Notes: generated by a model not told the origin, from the sequence alone. Numbered from the stretch's first letter, positions 43,652 through 56,260 are shown. The stretch is 64,000 nt of DNA from Spongospora subterranea f. sp. subterranea (GCA_049724395.1 JAUGWO010000117.1:1-64000), one strand, 5' to 3'. Made by a program: numbers and translations.

Positions 43652-45014
43652 TTATATGGGTTGTTCAGTCTCACAGATCTTTGGTTCGGTGCCTGCAACT
43701 GCAAGCAGTCAGTTGTACTTGCTCTGTGAGCCGGTGGTGCGGACTCCGTGTGCCCTAGATAGGATGTTTTATTGTCAACTGTTTTCTCATTCGAGAAAAT
43801 GGATATGAGCAGAATTGCACAACAACTTCTGGAACAGCACCTTTAATTTGTAGTGGCTGTCGTGCCAAATGTCAGCTCATACCCAAGGTACTACCAATGT
43901 TTTCATCTGATGCTTACCATTGCCACTTGCTCAAATGGTTAAATACAATGCTGTTTCTGCATGATCTCTCGAGATTTGTGCTTGTCGTCGAAGATAGGCA
44001 AAGGAGCCCTTCAATGTGAAAATACAGCGTATTCACAATACTCCCACAATATCACTGGATCGGCCTCTCGGTTTCTTTATGTGTTCGGGTTTTGCAGTCC
44101 AAGGTGGCAATATTTACTTTGAGCTGATCTTAAGGCCGAAACCTAAGACCTTAGGGAAATGAGTATGTTGAAAGAATCCCCAAATAACCAAATGCATTCT
44201 TTACGCTTGTTTGAGGGGGTTTATATCAGTCATGTAATCAATTCCCGACAACCCAGACCCCACTGCTGCACATGATGTATCTTCATCAAATTTCCCAGGT
44301 GATGTTGCACTAACAACAACGCATCTGACAACAGGTCAATCGTAACAAGAGGGTAGAAATCGCTTTCCGAGCGAAGACGAGATCAAAGAGAATCACATGC
44401 TGTGTGGAGGCGGCTGGACTGGTGACAATTGGGTACTGAAAAGGGCGGGTGTGGGCAATGCAATAATTGCACACCATTTCAAAGGTTTATCCTAGACACT
44501 TTCCCGGGATTGGTACATTGGATTAATTAAACTTGGTGCATTGGCATCAGCTACGGTTCAATTTCGATGATCATGTAAATTTAGACGGCAACGAGTGCAA
44601 GTTTTTACATAAATTTGTAAGGAAGACTTCAGACATACTGCAGCTGACTGATTACACAGATCGCTAATTGGATTTTTGCAGTACAGTATTCAGGAATGAC
44701 TTGACAACATTCAAAAGGCGGGATCTGTGCCATATCTGACCATTGATTGGGCGACAACACAGTGTTTACAAGGCAGCCGATTCAGCAGGACCCCACTTCA
44801 GGACCAAACATCAGACACGATAGCCCCACGAACCATACATCTGATATTCTGTCCTAGTATACTGTAAAAGTCATGTCGCTTTACTCTTTCGCCTGTCATC
44901 CATTGTTCTCAGGTTTTTTGACACCTTAGTCCATTGTGCTTGTGTAAATCGATCCTCTTAGGTTCTTATGCCTGAAGATTCAATGAGTTGAAACAGCTGC
45001 CAGCACTAACAGCA
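43652..45014. other. Intergenic upstream of U2AF2, nothing identified
   Basis: No open frame of substance and no repeat detected by eye. The first part should contain the U2AF2 promoter. Confidence 0.4.
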
Positions 45015-46270
45015 CGATTTGCAAGAGCACCTTCATCGTCATCAAGAGCACTTGACTACCGCCCAAGAACCCAAACCAGGTTTACCTCAAATGAACCCAA
45101 GAAGATTGAAGGCATGCCTACCGGAGCTATTTCAACTGTGTTTTCTTCATTAGTCAGCAGAATTACTGATCGGATCGTGCTGGGTATTCAACAGCAACTT
45201 TTTACCAATGCACAATTCATTAGTGTTCTATTTAGGCGCTCGATCATACCATTTTGCTCTGATTGGTACGGAAGGTCTGCACATGGAGAAGACGAGTCTG
45301 GTGAACATGCAGTTGATGCCTCGATGATGTCTTCGTCAAAAATATAGTTTCATCATCGATACCAACTGATGGTTCGTTTTCAGGAAACTTTCCTTCGTTA
45401 AAGTGAACATCTGAATATCGAGCGGTGAGCGTGCGATTTTTCTCTGGATCGAAGAAATGATACCCTTTTTGCTTGGTTAAGTATCCAATAAATATGCATT
45501 TGGTCATTCTTGGTTGAAGCTTGCGATGGAGTTGATTTGGTTCATGAACATGAGCAATGCAACCGAATGTGCGGAGGTAGTCAAGTTCTGGTCCTTTGCC
45601 GTCGCACTGAACTGGATCTCTACGTGTACTCGACCAGAATTCTGGTCGAGTACACGTAGAGATCCAGTTCAGTGCTCCCACTAATTCTCGATAAGGTACA
45701 TGATCCACAGTATCGTCTTCTTGTAAGAGAGAGAACCCAGTCTGCATTGGTGTTGTCGCCGACTTACAATCGGTCATCTTGAAGCGCTGAAGGATTTCTT
45801 GAATGTATGCTTCCTGATCTAAGTGAATTCCAAAATCGTCTTGCTGGATTCTCATGCCGAGAAGATGACGAGGCTGTCCCAGATCTGTAATTGGAAAACG
45901 ATCTGACAATTTTTGAATCATGCTATCCAGGTCGATCTCATTACTATAGGCGATGAGAAGATCATCGGTGGATAGGGCCATGGCGATGATGGATGATTCA
46001 CACCGGCGGATATATACGCATGGGTCCGATTTGAGGCGAACGAAGGACAGATCTTCACAGATAAACTGATTGATTGTGTTATTCCACTCGAGACCAGCTT
46101 GTTTGAGTCCGTAGAGGCTTTTCTTTAATCGACATACTTGAGAATGGTTTTAGTAGGCGTGCCTTAGGTTCCCTTGGGTTCATTGGTAGGTGTGCCTTAG
46201 GTTTTCTTTGGTTCATTTGCGGTAGACTTGATCTTGGGTTCTTGGGCGGTAGTCAACTGCTGAATTTGAT
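45015..46270 (-). mobile_element. Ty1/copia retrotransposon fossil A, rearranged
   Basis: Minus-strand portions of copia pol: a reverse transcriptase/RNase H part (STDDLLIAYS, HLLGMRIQQDD, YRELVGALNWISTCTRPE) and an integrase C-terminal part (YLRTFGCIAHVHEPN, MTKCIFIGYLTKQKGYHF). They lie in an order not found in a whole element, with a palindrome at the junction. A stretch at 45015-45117 repeats, inverted, the sequence at about 46150-46260 (ACTACCGCCCAAGAACCCAA). No LTRs recognised. Broken, with several breaks and at least one inversion. Confidence 0.75.
45604..45675. repeat. Perfect 72-bp palindrome
   Basis: The 36 bp at 45604-45639 are followed immediately by their exact reverse complement (45640-45675) around a central GAATTC. 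It marks the junction between differently placed parts of copia fossil A. With no spacer it could be a true inversion junction or a read/assembly fold-back. Confidence 0.9.
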
Positions 46271-46337
46271 GGGTTTGAGTAAATGTCCGGTCGATCACCT
46301 CAGGCAATAGACACAAACGTGTCAATAGGAGCGGAAT

Positions 46338-46595
46338 TCAGCGGCCAGATAATGGAGCACGGCGGTCATTCATTGCGGTTGTGTGAGCTGGGAGGAAGTC
46401 TGGCAATCCCAACAACGATGAATATTTCCCGGCGAGAATTACAGCTATAAATCTAACATCTGATGCATAATTGGACCCATCACCAATGAGATTGGTTCTC
46501 GGTTCTCTAAATTGATTTCGTGGTGGATCTTTCAAGGAATTTACGCGCTCTGTAGAATTTTGTGGAATTGACCAACTGAATTGAATATATCGCAT
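46338..46595 (-). other. Unassigned ORF next to copia fossil A
   Basis: 85 codons (RTNLIGDGSNYASDVRFIAV, GKYSSLLGLPDFLPAHTTA). It may be a gag-like piece of the adjacent fossil, but I see no diagnostic motif. Confidence 0.25.
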
Positions 46596-46799
46596 GCCTT
46601 TATTCCAGATCTTCCTCCTCGAATATGGCGAGTAATGCGTCTAGCCTACTTTCCTGGTCAATAGCTGCTGAAGACGCACATGAGGCTCGTTGAAGTTCAT
46701 CAGCTCGCTTTGGGGATGTCATGTGAACAAGACCTTGAATGAAAGAGTCGTCGTAAGCGACTCAGATATTACCTTAGTAGATCATGTGCGGTGGTGCTA

Positions 46800-47100
46800 T
46801 CAAGATTTCCTGCCCATTGGGTGAAACCACAACAAAATGACAACCGCAGCAACCCAAAATATTAACATGCTGGACCTGTTGAAAGGTGATGATCCATATA
46901 TCTTACCCTTTCAGGACAATACGTTGCTGCTGAGAGAACGTGTCGACATCGTACACAACAATTTCGCTATTACCCATTGGACCAGGCATGAATAGGCGCA
47001 ATAGGGCTACATGATCTGAGAGAGAAGTTGCATGAAATTCACGTCGCGTAAGCATGGAAACACGAGTACAGGGAGACGTCAGCAGTAAACGAGGCTGCAA
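46800..47100 (-). CDS. Small protein with C-terminal membrane helix, unidentified
   Basis: Exon 1 (47100-46907) encodes MQPRLLLTSPCTRVSMLTRR and MGNSEIVVYDVDTFSQQQRI. A 31-nt intron (46876-46906, GTAAGA..CAACAG) joins in phase to SSMLIFWVAAVVILLWFHPM, a hydrophobic helix, and a stop at 46800. The result would be an ~89-residue tail-anchored protein. If a different phase were used, the second exon would read VQHVNILGCCGCHFVVVSPN, which looks like a beta-propeller strand pair, so the first exon could instead belong to a larger propeller gene. Unresolved; the upstream start may not be the true one. Confidence 0.35.
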
Positions 47101-47430
47101 TAACGCGCACTAGATATCGGTTTGGTGTGCGTTGGGAGCTCATTAGTGAAATCAGGTGCATCAAGTTCGTCATCCTAAGATTCACATGAGATCCTGCGAT
47201 AACAGTTGCAGTAGAACGACCTCGGGAAGCAATTCATATTGTGTGTCGCCTGTCAGAGATGAGAAGCGTTCTTGCTGAATATGTCCATGAACATCACACC
47301 TGTTTATTGTGTCGGCGATTCAGAACGATCACAGGTCAATCATGCAGCTCAACAATGGGCCTACCTGGTGCATACTGTGTCAAGGGTGCATACTGTGTCA
47401 AGAATAGCACCTACAGATATAGGGGCAGCT

Positions 47431-47913
47431 TCACCACGAAATGATTTCTGGGGACACACTCAGACACAATAAGGAATAGCCCAAAGATTCCTCCACCTTC
47501 CTAGAACTATCGACAGAGAGTTTAACATTGTTTATGTCCATATCATTTCCGCTGCCTTGATCGCAGTGTTCCATAGAGAATGGTAACTTAGGTCTGTCAG
47601 ACTGAGCGCTGGGTTTGATATCGATCAATTTGACCCAAACGTGTTCGCCAATATCTACAATATCTGACACATTATCGACTCGAGATGACGATAATTCAGA
47701 AATATGAACAAGTCCGGTTGTTCGATCGTCATCGATAATCGCAACAAATGCCCCGAACTCCCGGATTGACACAACTCGAGCACGATGAATAGAGAAAATA
47801 GGCGGATAGGAATGTCTATGATCGACCATCCTGGCCCTGGTAATCATGTTCAGCCGCTGTGGATGAGTATGAGCTGATCGGTCCTGTGTCCCATCATCCC
47901 CTCTCCCTGACAT
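47431..47913 (-). CDS. S1-domain protein, ZCCHC17/pNO40-like
   Basis: 160 residues in one exon, start Met 47913. After a ~35-residue leader comes an S1 RNA-binding domain: IFSIHRARVVSIREFGAFVA, then TGLVHISELSSSRVDNVSDI, VDIGEHVWVKLIDI, and PFSMEHCDQGSGNDMDINNV. The closing block (SM..V.QG.G.D.D.NNV) is particular to ZCCHC17/pNO40, a nucleolar protein tied to ribosome biogenesis and splicing. The CCHC knuckle and basic tail of animal ZCCHC17 are absent, either truly or because a 3' exon was missed; the last ~25 residues (GYSLLCLSVSPEIISW) do not resemble the family and may be read-through into an intron. Confidence 0.7.
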   Translation of the reverse strand: MSGRGDDGTQDRSAHTHPQRLNMITRARMVDHRHSYPPIFSIHRARVVSIREFGAFVAIIDDDRTTGLVHISELSSSRVDNVSDIVDIGEHVWVKLIDIKPSAQSDRPKLPFSMEHCDQGSGNDMDINNVKLSVDSSRKVEESLGYSLLCLSVSPEIISW

Positions 47914-48077
47914 TGTCTGTCTAATTATTGTCCTTGGTGACCAACACCGTTGGTGAAAAGGTCCGGGTCAAGTCCTAAAACTGCAAAATATGTGTCCGAC
48001 TCCTGTCCAAACACGAGGTGAAAATCAAAAATCGAGTCAGCAGGTCTCGACTTAAGGTGCCCTCGCTCGGTCATATC

Positions 48078-48160
48078 CTATATATTTTCTTATCAATTGA
48101 TATATTGATTCAGTCAATTCTATATATTTTCTTATCAATCAATATTGATTCAGTCAATTC
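48078..48160. repeat. Two-copy direct repeat, ~41 bp
   Basis: CTATATATTTTCTTATCAAT followed by TATTGATTCAGTCAATTC occurs twice in a row, the second copy slightly shorter. AT-rich and non-coding. Confidence 0.6.
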
Positions 48161-48779
48161 CTCGGACAATCAGAGTATCGCAGTTGACACCAAGAAATGG
48201 GAAAGATTGAATAAAAAATTAATTTATAAAAAGTAATTTTATTTTAGCTTATTTAGTAAAGTTTTTTTTAAAAATTCAAACAATAGATGGAGATGAAATA
48301 AGACTTGCAAGAAATTAACTCGTCTTGACCTTTCTTGTAATGAATGGTGACGCGGTTCATATTCGAGTGTTTTTGTCGGCTTGTTGAAGGATGATATATC
48401 GATCATTTGCAAGTCCGATTCACGTCAGTTGCGTCCCTTTGTTGAAGACCAAGCTCCTCATGGCAATATTTAGCCAGCCTATGTCAAGCCTGCAAGGGAT
48501 ACGGTCAAAGTTTCGTCTTCAGATGGCGATTACTCCTGCGCTCGTCACGCATCGAATGAAGATGTTGAACCTGAAGTCAATGAGTGGATAAGGTTTGCTA
48601 CCATCATTAGGGATGGTAGTCTAACTGATACGAGACCGATAGTTTTGCAGAATTATATGTTGATTCTTTCATTGCGGGTCATTATCCACCGGTGATTAGC
48701 CGATGTAGCCGGACCACGATTCCGTCAATCAGCCGCCCAATCGTGGCGCCTATTTAATCGGTTGCATTCCTGCGGCTTT

Positions 48780-50093
48780 GAAAAGAACCTGTAACCCTTC
48801 CTTGGCTGGAACTTTTGTTAATCCATCTGCTGAGTTAACCTTGCTTGCGATCCGAATAAATTTAAGAACTTTCTCCATAACACATTCACGAACATAATGT
48901 GATATGCTTTGAACGTTCGGTGATTGCATTGTTCTTCACGAGTAATTCTGTCGCGACGTTATCTTCTAAAACTTCTGTCGGTCCACGTAGTTGAAATCCA
49001 ATCTCACTTAGAATTGTTCGAATCCAGACCAACTCCCGCGCGACCTCGCTTGCCGCGACATACTCAGCATAGCAGGTTGATGTCGCTACGATCGACTGTC
49101 TTTTGGATCGCCAACTAATCAATCCGTATTAGGAACAAAACATATCCCGACCCAGATTTAGATTCTTCAATATCATTTCCATAATCTGAATCAACAGCTC
49201 CTGAGAGGTGCTTCTCTTTGAGTATAACCTAATCGAAATGATATACTTGCTTTTCTTTCTTGTAGACGAGCGCCATCACATCGCTCTGTTTGAGATAGCG
49301 TAGCGAGTGTAATGCAGCCTGCCGATGTCGATCAGTAGGACTGTTTAGATGACGCGATAGCCATGAGACTGTATACGCCAAATCAGGCCGTGTTCCAGTC
49401 ATTAGATATGCCAGTGATCCAACAACAACACGATATTTGTTGTCAACAATGTCTTCGTAATCTTGGCGTCGTCGCAGATCCAATTTCATCGGCAATGGCG
49501 TCTCCGGATTGCGCATCTTCTTGTTGACCTTGACGGACTCCATGTCCTCTTCAAATCGATTCAGCACGTCCTTACAATACTGCTCTACTGAACTTCAGGA
49601 TATCGTCAACAAATACACCCAGAACTATGATATGCGGTCGTTCTTTGTATGTTACAATCTTGACAAAAAGCATGGCTCGACCATCAGTGATTTGAAACTG
49701 CACTTGAGAAGAGCTTCCTTGAACGTTTCATACCATAATTTAGGTGCTTCCACCAGACCGTATAACGCACGCTTGAGCTTCCAAACTTTGTACCGTCGAT
49801 CACCTTCCACATGATTGATGGGCTGCTCCACATATATTGGTGTCGTCAATTCGCTGAACGCTGTCTTGACGTCCATCTGGTGTACGGTCAGATACGGTCA
49901 GACCCATCTTGGCCGCCAGTGCGAAGATGAGTCGCATCGTAACGTAATCCAATGTCGGAGCAAAAGTATCTTTAAACTTTTTCGACTTATCGCAACAGTC
50001 CTTGACAGTACATCGGCATTTGTAGCGCTCGATCTCCCCGTCTTTAGTGGTCTTGGGTCTATAAAAGACTGGGAAAAGCTGGTCACATTCTGA
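48780..50093 (-). mobile_element. Ty1/copia retrotransposon fossil B
   Basis: Minus-strand reverse transcriptase (MDVKTAFSELTTPIYVEQPI, KLKRALYGLVEAPKLWYETF), connection region (VVGSLAYLMTGTRPDLAYTV) and RNase H (MISWRSKRQSIVATSTCYAE, ARELVWIRTIL) in the normal copia order. Gag, protease, integrase and LTRs are not found, so the copy is 5'-truncated. It reads as broken with several breaks. Distinct in sequence from fossils A and C. Confidence 0.8.
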
Positions 50094-50423
50094 CTGGGAG
50101 ATTCAGCCGAAAATATATTGGGTCATCGAGTTTGTTGGAATAAAATATTGTTAATGTACACTCAAGTGTATCTCAATGGAGTAATCATCCGGAGTTCTTG
50201 TCGAACATGATGTGTTTAGGAGATCGAAAGTAATCTCGATAACAGGAGTTTTAAGAAAGGATGCCTGAATTCTATCACTCCGATGATCCGACATGTCAGC
50301 ACGAGCATTGGGGCGCCCATTTGAATCACTTCGATCATGGGACAGGTCAGCACGAACATTAGGCACGCATTTGATTAGCTTTTGTTGATTTATTTCTTGA
50401 CATAGGCCAAATATATTGAATTA

Positions 50424-50490
50424 GGCTTGTGATAGTTTAATTAGGGGAGTGATAGTTTAATTAGGGGAGTGATAGTTTTAGGGGAGTGAT
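50424..50490. repeat. Short tandem repeat, ~20 bp unit
   Basis: About three and a half copies of TTAGGGGAGTGATAGTTTAA with small changes, ending in a diverged unit. No gene overlaps it. Confidence 0.7.
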
Positions 50491-50846
50491 ATTTACAGCA
50501 GCTGGATCGAAAACTGCTCTTCCATGATTTTGTAGATCATCGAAGTGGTAGAATCCCCGATATACCGCCCAATACAAATGTCCGTGTCAATTTTTTGGAA
50601 AAAATGGTGATTTCGCATTTGGGTTTTGTAAAAACTAAAAAAGTTTCAGAAAAAAAATTATATATTTGTAGTTAGAAAATTTGCCATTCCACAGGTTTTT
50701 CTTATCAAATTTTCCCGTAAAACCAATATTTTGCGAATTATGGTTAAAAGGATCGTTGTGGTATATAATATATACCGCCACGGGGTCCGATCAGGGTTAG
50801 GAGTTCGCTGGAAATCCATTCTGTGGAGCCTGAGCTGCCTGTTCAG

Positions 50847-51025
50847 TTGTGAAGATTGGTCTACTTTTGCTGCAAAATGGGGCAGATATCAATGCCAAAG
50901 ATCGAAATGGACGAACGGCTTTACATATCGCAATGCAGCTTGGCAGGGAATTTTCGAACAAAGGTTTTGATGAAGAACTGCTGTTTGAAAATTTCCTCTC
51001 AGTTTTAATTTTTTCATTGTCTTGA
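50847..51025 (+). pseudogene. Ankyrin-repeat fragment
   Basis: The frame reads LLLLQNGADINAKDRNGRTA, then LHIAMQLGREF, one clear ankyrin repeat (GADIN..D..GRTALHIA), followed by GFDEELLFENFLS and a stop. An acceptor-like CAG directly precedes the stretch (50846), so it may be an exon, but I cannot find the partner repeats on either side. Ankyrin repeats bind other proteins. Fragment or lone exon. Confidence 0.5.
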
Positions 51026-53397
51026 GGTTAAGTTATTGGCAACTGTGATATTGCTCAGCCTGAATCATTTTCGTAGTTTTTTCAAGATACTCTTTGACTC
51101 AGAATTTCGTGTTTCGGTTTTTTAGTGTTGTGGATATCGTTGGTTTTCAGGTTTCGCTGTGGAGTGTAACGTCGCCGCTCGTGACGAGAATACTCAATAC
51201 AAAGAAATTTGTTGTTCATCTGTTCAGTCTTCATTTCTGATATACGTTCTCGTCGCCATCAAATTCGCAAGACTGGACGTAGCTTCGAACCTTTCTGGGC
51301 AGGTCCGGCTCAGAAATGTTTGGTAGGGCTTATTTTAATTTCTCTGAGATTTTCTGAAGTCATTGCGGAACGATTGACGTACTACAACATGACTCAAGTT
51401 TCCATGTCACTGCACATCTGCTAACAACATCAGGATTATTTGTTTAACTTACACCGCTCACGAAATCTTGGATATTCGGCATGGTGTCCAGTCTGAATTT
51501 GGTCGAAATATTCTTCACGCGGACGTTCGCCGCTTCCATATCTGATGCTACAGCAGTCTTTGTAAGACCGATTTTGTGTTATCTGTTTCTTTTCGAATGA
51601 GGGGAATGTGCAACTCCATTTACCGATCGTGCAGAACCCGATCCTAATTGGTTTAGTATTGTGAATGGCTTGTTCATATATTGTTCTTTCTTATCTTCTC
51701 CTATTCCATTACTATGAATGGTGATTGCAGGCAATATTCCACACGTGATCGCTGGAGAGGTTGCGATTGTTGTTCTTCGTTAAAGTGTTCGCCTGCAACA
51801 CGTTCTGCGGCAATCCACATGGTGGAGTTGGTGCTTGCTGGAGCCCAACCCGGATCAGCATGCTCTTATAGTATCACAATATCTCCAGCCGTTGTCGTCA
51901 GTCCTGACCGCAAATCTGATTTTGCACCATATTGCACCAACAGAGATGTTCAGAACCTAACTCAGATGATCTAACCACCGTAGCAAACAAGCTAGTGATT
52001 TTATCTAGTTCTTATAAACAAACCGGGAAATGGTGATAACTGTTGCGTTAGGAACTTTCTATGTTCTAAAACACTGAGGCTCCAACGAAATTTTGGATTC
52101 AAGAAAGGGATAATAATTGTGGCGGAAATTTCCCGATGTGCTTGGAGGAGCTGGGACTTATCAAACTTCGCGTTTTTGGCATCACTGTCTGGTCGGAGTG
52201 CCCTCGTTTCCTTTGAGCCCATCGTTTCGTTTGGTGAAAGACTGCAGCGACACTGGGCCAACTGTTTCGTTGCCAACGGTGAGGAGGAATCTTAAAGAGG
52301 CCCAAAAGCATTCCTCGACGCCTTTTTGAGAATCCATTCCACTGAGGAAGTGGTTCAATATCGTTCAGAATGGGAGCTGTTGAAATTAAAGTAAGCACAT
52401 AACCAAAACAAATTCGTAGCTGTTATTAGTTCGACACAACGCCAGGCGTCTATCAGTTTCAAGACAAAATGCGATCTGATCACCAATTCGACCCTTTCCC
52501 AACTCGTGGTTTGCTTTGAGCGCCTGGATGAGAACTTGGATCCGCAAGATTGAGGTAGCATCTCTGAATACGAAATGATCCGACTCAGAATTACTGATTC
52601 AATCAAGTGGAAAATGAGACGGAATTGCTTATTCGTTATGCTCTTGAGATTTACAAGGAAGAAAGTACTTTGTCTTTGTTTTAGACTTGTCTCCCATGGA
52701 CGAGGGTGACAGTTTCATTATAAAAGGTTTCTCATCGCCAATACCCTTCGAAGTTCAGAACTGTTTACTTTTGCATGAGCGCGACTGCCCATCGCTGTCC
52801 TTGCAGTAAAGAATGTCTGGCACGAAGTCGTATGCCGCCACCCTCATTTCGTTATTGGAAGAATGAACTCACTGGAATGCCCAATTGAAAAGTTTAACTC
52901 TTGGAGGAAAAGATGTTGTCGTTGCAGTTTTAGACGTTAGCCAGCGCTGAAAAGATCATGTCAACCATTGAACTGGAGGTCACTAATCCAAGTTTGAGGG
53001 AAATCTGTACTCAGTGGTGTCTGAAGATATCGATAGCAAGAGACTTGATATCCCGATTCATTTAACATGATCCGCGCTGCAAGCTGGTTAGTGCAAACAG
53101 GATTTTCCTATAGAAGCTGATGCATGCATCAACGCATAAACAACAGCAACGATCTGAACAAAGCTCGTCCACTCTTGACTTGAATCAGCTTAAAGTCAAA
53201 ACAAAGGGATGGCCGAAACAAACCCGACAAAAAACCATGACACAACAGCAGCGACAAACAATGTCGACGATGTCAACTCTCCAAACATGACATTCGGATC
53301 TATCCCGCTCAGAATCATCACAATTGAGGCAAAGGAAGTAATACGCTGGCAATACTGTTACTGTACGACGATGGGCAGACTCGAAACAAACTCGACC
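51026..53397. other. No gene identified
   Basis: Several frames of 70-100 codons exist (for example 51681-51974 + and 52001-52398 -), but none shows a domain or a consistent splice pattern. They overlap antisense to each other. A degenerate, formerly coding region is possible. Confidence 0.3.
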
Positions 53398-53620
53398 GAA
53401 CCTGTCCGGTGACGTGGGGATCCGCGTTACAATATGTTACAATGCCGAGGGGAATCAGTACGAACCTGTCATGTGAGTGACATGGGATCCGCGTTACAAT
53501 ATGTTACAATGTAGAGGGGAATCAGTAGGAACCTGTCATGTGAGTGACATGGGATCCGCGTTACAATATGTTACAATGTAGAGGGGAATCAGTAGGAACC
53601 TGTCATGTGAGTGACGTGGG
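53398..53620. repeat. Tandem repeat, ~67-bp unit, about 3.3 copies
   Basis: Units begin GAACCTGTCATGTGAGTGAC and contain GGATCCGCGTTACAATATG and AGGGGAATCAGTAG. The first unit is diverged, the next two nearly identical, the last truncated. Not coding. Confidence 0.85.
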
Positions 53621-54234
53621 ATCAACATCTACTGTATCCACGATTGTACGCGAGATCACTCCACACCAGTTTCGAACATTCTTTGACCGACCTTTAGAGA
53701 GTGAGCTAACAATGCCTTTAGCGACATAGACGAAAGAGGGAGGCAAAGGTGGTGGCTATGTCAGTTCGGTACGAACATTAAGATCGTTCAGGTAATTAGA
53801 AGAGTTATGCTGTTCGGAGATTTATTTGTATTCGTGTTGAGTAGTTCTGATGGACTGCCTCAATTAGTTTTTTTCTTCATTGATCTCTGCCTGGTCCGAT
53901 TACGACTGATGTCGCGACTTTCTTGTTGCAGACGTCAATATCACCAGCTCTCATCATCGTACAGGCAATGCGAAAAAAACACAATACAGGTGTTGCTTCA
54001 GATTTGTACCAACACGTTCATTTTGATTCCATTGAAGAGTGCCTTTGTTGGTCTTGTCGTATGCTAATTTATCCAGAATATGAATTTTCAAGCAATTCAT
54101 GTAGTCCGGAGATTTGGCTCCATGCAGTTCCAGCATTTTCACAGATGCATTCCAGAACAGCCTCAGAACAGGATGATGATATCCACTTGAAAATGTATAC
54201 CGAAATACAACCGACATAAGCGCCAAAGTTCGGC

Positions 54235-55453
54235 CTACCCAAACGAGAACTCTACTTCGAAATCTTTGGGTTCAGACGATAGGAGAATTCGTTGTTCGAT
54301 CCGAGTCATAGCAGCAAATTTGAGACATGATGTCAAGTTTTCATCATTATGGTTCAATATAAATTCGACAACCTCACCTATCTGAAAAAGACAGCATATT
54401 TGGTTGTCTGGACGACGATTCTGGAATTGTTGAAGGTAATTGCCAATGGCCCCCGCGACGGCACTTTGGACGGTAGAGTAATCCTTCTTCGGTGTCTGTC
54501 CTCTTCTCAGGCGGTCGTGGGAGCATTCAAGGTCAGCGATTGGTGCTTCCAAAAACGTTTCGCCCATATCTGAACGAGCGAAATTCAGTAGTGGCCATTG
54601 AGCAGTAAAAGTCAAGGGAACACGTTTCCCGGGAGAATTCTGCAACCCGTTCATTGAAAGTTGAACAGTTTTGCGTCTTTTTTTGACAGGCACAAAATCG
54701 TCCGAGTCGTTTTTGTTGTCCAAAAAGTCCCCCACATTGTCATTATGGTTAAAGGACCGATCGCTATTTCGAGTTGAGCAATCGGCAGTTTCAAACCATG
54801 GACTGGATTTTTTTTGGCCAAATCGTTGACTGGAGAGTATTCCAAACGTCGACAACGGAAATGAAACAGTACCAGATGATTGATTCTGGGGAATTACAAC
54901 TTCAGGTGCCAAGATGTCATTGTAGTCAGTCCGAACAGTATCGAGGGTTGATCGGTCGAACAAGCAATAATTATTTGTGAAGATGGGTTTGCCGTCAATT
55001 GCCACTCTGGTTGATCCGGCAGAGTTCCACTTCCGGAAGGAAACGGAAATGAAGCAGTACCGGGTGCATGACTTTCTTGAAGTAAACCGTAATCTGGCAA
55101 ATTTGCAATGTAGTTGGGCAGACTATTGTATGGAAGTTCACCGATACCAGGAGATGCAATGACGACAGGGATGTTACTGACTTTTGATTGCTGTCTCGAG
55201 TCGACCAAGCAACAAGTTGTGAATCTTGAGTTGTAGTTGATTGACACTCTCTTTGATGCGACAGGATTCCACTTTCGTAAAAGAAAGGAAATGAAGTGGT
55301 ACCAGGTGCTTGACTTTCTTTAAATGGAACTTGATCTGCCCAATCTTTAGTGTTGTCGTGCAGATTATCGTACCGTACTTCACTGTTGCCTGGGACTTGT
55401 GTACTCAAGTCAGCATGGGATGACAGAATGAACAATAAGAGACGCCAGATCAT
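54235..55453 (-). CDS. Signal-peptide protein with three diverged internal repeats, unidentified
   Basis: Met 55453 starts a clear signal peptide (MIWRLLLFILSSHADLS). Three related segments follow: KESQAPGTTSFPFFYESGIL, QESHAPGTASFPFPSGSGTL, and NQSSGTVSFPLSTFGILSSQ, each preceded by a VRYDN/LPYNS/VRTDY-type motif. Repeats lie about 240 and 190 bp apart and in different reading frames, so either short introns or frame drift separate them. The last segment continues as a 256-codon frame (55005-54235) with an acidic stretch, a basic KKRRKTVQ patch and a globular end (DYSTVQSAVAGAIGNYLQQF, FKIGEVVEFIL-like FQIGEVVEFILNHNDENLTS). Probably secreted or vacuolar if intact. No family recognised. Confidence 0.45.
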
Positions 55454-55712
55454 ATTTTAGTGGACAATGGCTAACGGTCCCGTTCGAAATCGCTCAGAAT
55501 CTGTTGTTCGTCGAATGACGTGTTGCAGGTGAGTGACCACTGCTACCAGTCTCCGACACCAGTTCCAGCGACCTATATTTAGACTTAACCACTCAGTTCT
55601 CACTTCTCAGGTCTGTCTGCTCTTGCTGGGGCCGATTCCTCTCAATAATCCACATTGATTGTTATCAATAGAATCCTATAAAATAACCCAATATTGATTG
55701 TTATCAGTATAA

Positions 55713-56260
55713 ATGGGAATCGAAGAGAAACTACACCATCCGACACTAAAGAAGGTCTGTCAATTCATTTTTCAGCATATATATTTCTTATATGGCTACC
55801 ATCAAACCAATGGCATCGCCACGGGTACCAATGCTGCAGTTCAATGCGCCAACATTTTCCTGGATTCGTTCGATCTACATTTCTGTCAGCCCAGCTGCTA
55901 TCGACGATATATCGACGACATATTCTTCATATTCAACGGAACAGACCCGGATTACTACAACTACCATCAGAAATGAATTCGCACATTCAAGACATCAAAT
56001 TTAACTGGAATTATTCTCAATCCTCGGTCTACTACTTGGATCTGACCATAATGAAGGACCACAATGGTAAAATTAACTCTACAATGTACTCGAAAGCAAT
56101 TAGTTCGTTCCAGTATTTACCACCTCATTCTGCCCACCTGTGCGACATGGAAGTCGCCGGAGCAGAGGGATCCGCTTACAACCAACTTGGAAGTACACAG
56201 CCTCAATTTTTGGTGCAAAATCTGGCCACTTTGTGCATAAGTTCTAGTTAATTTTCATCA
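55713..56260 (+). mobile_element. Penelope-like reverse transcriptase fossil
   Basis: The end of an RT domain: GIATGTNAAVQCANIFLDSF, then YRRYIDDIFFIFNGT (the YxDD palm motif), and further on YLDLTIMKDHNGKINSTMYS with YLPPHSAHLCDM, the thumb-side block of Penelope-like RTs. The N-terminal RT part and an endonuclease are not seen. A broken remnant with a few breaks; family call from motif order only. Confidence 0.6.

Noticed and set aside
52001-52606. Overlapping minus-strand frames of 83-99 codons
   Set aside because: They overlap each other and a plus-strand frame, with no domain and no supporting splice sites.
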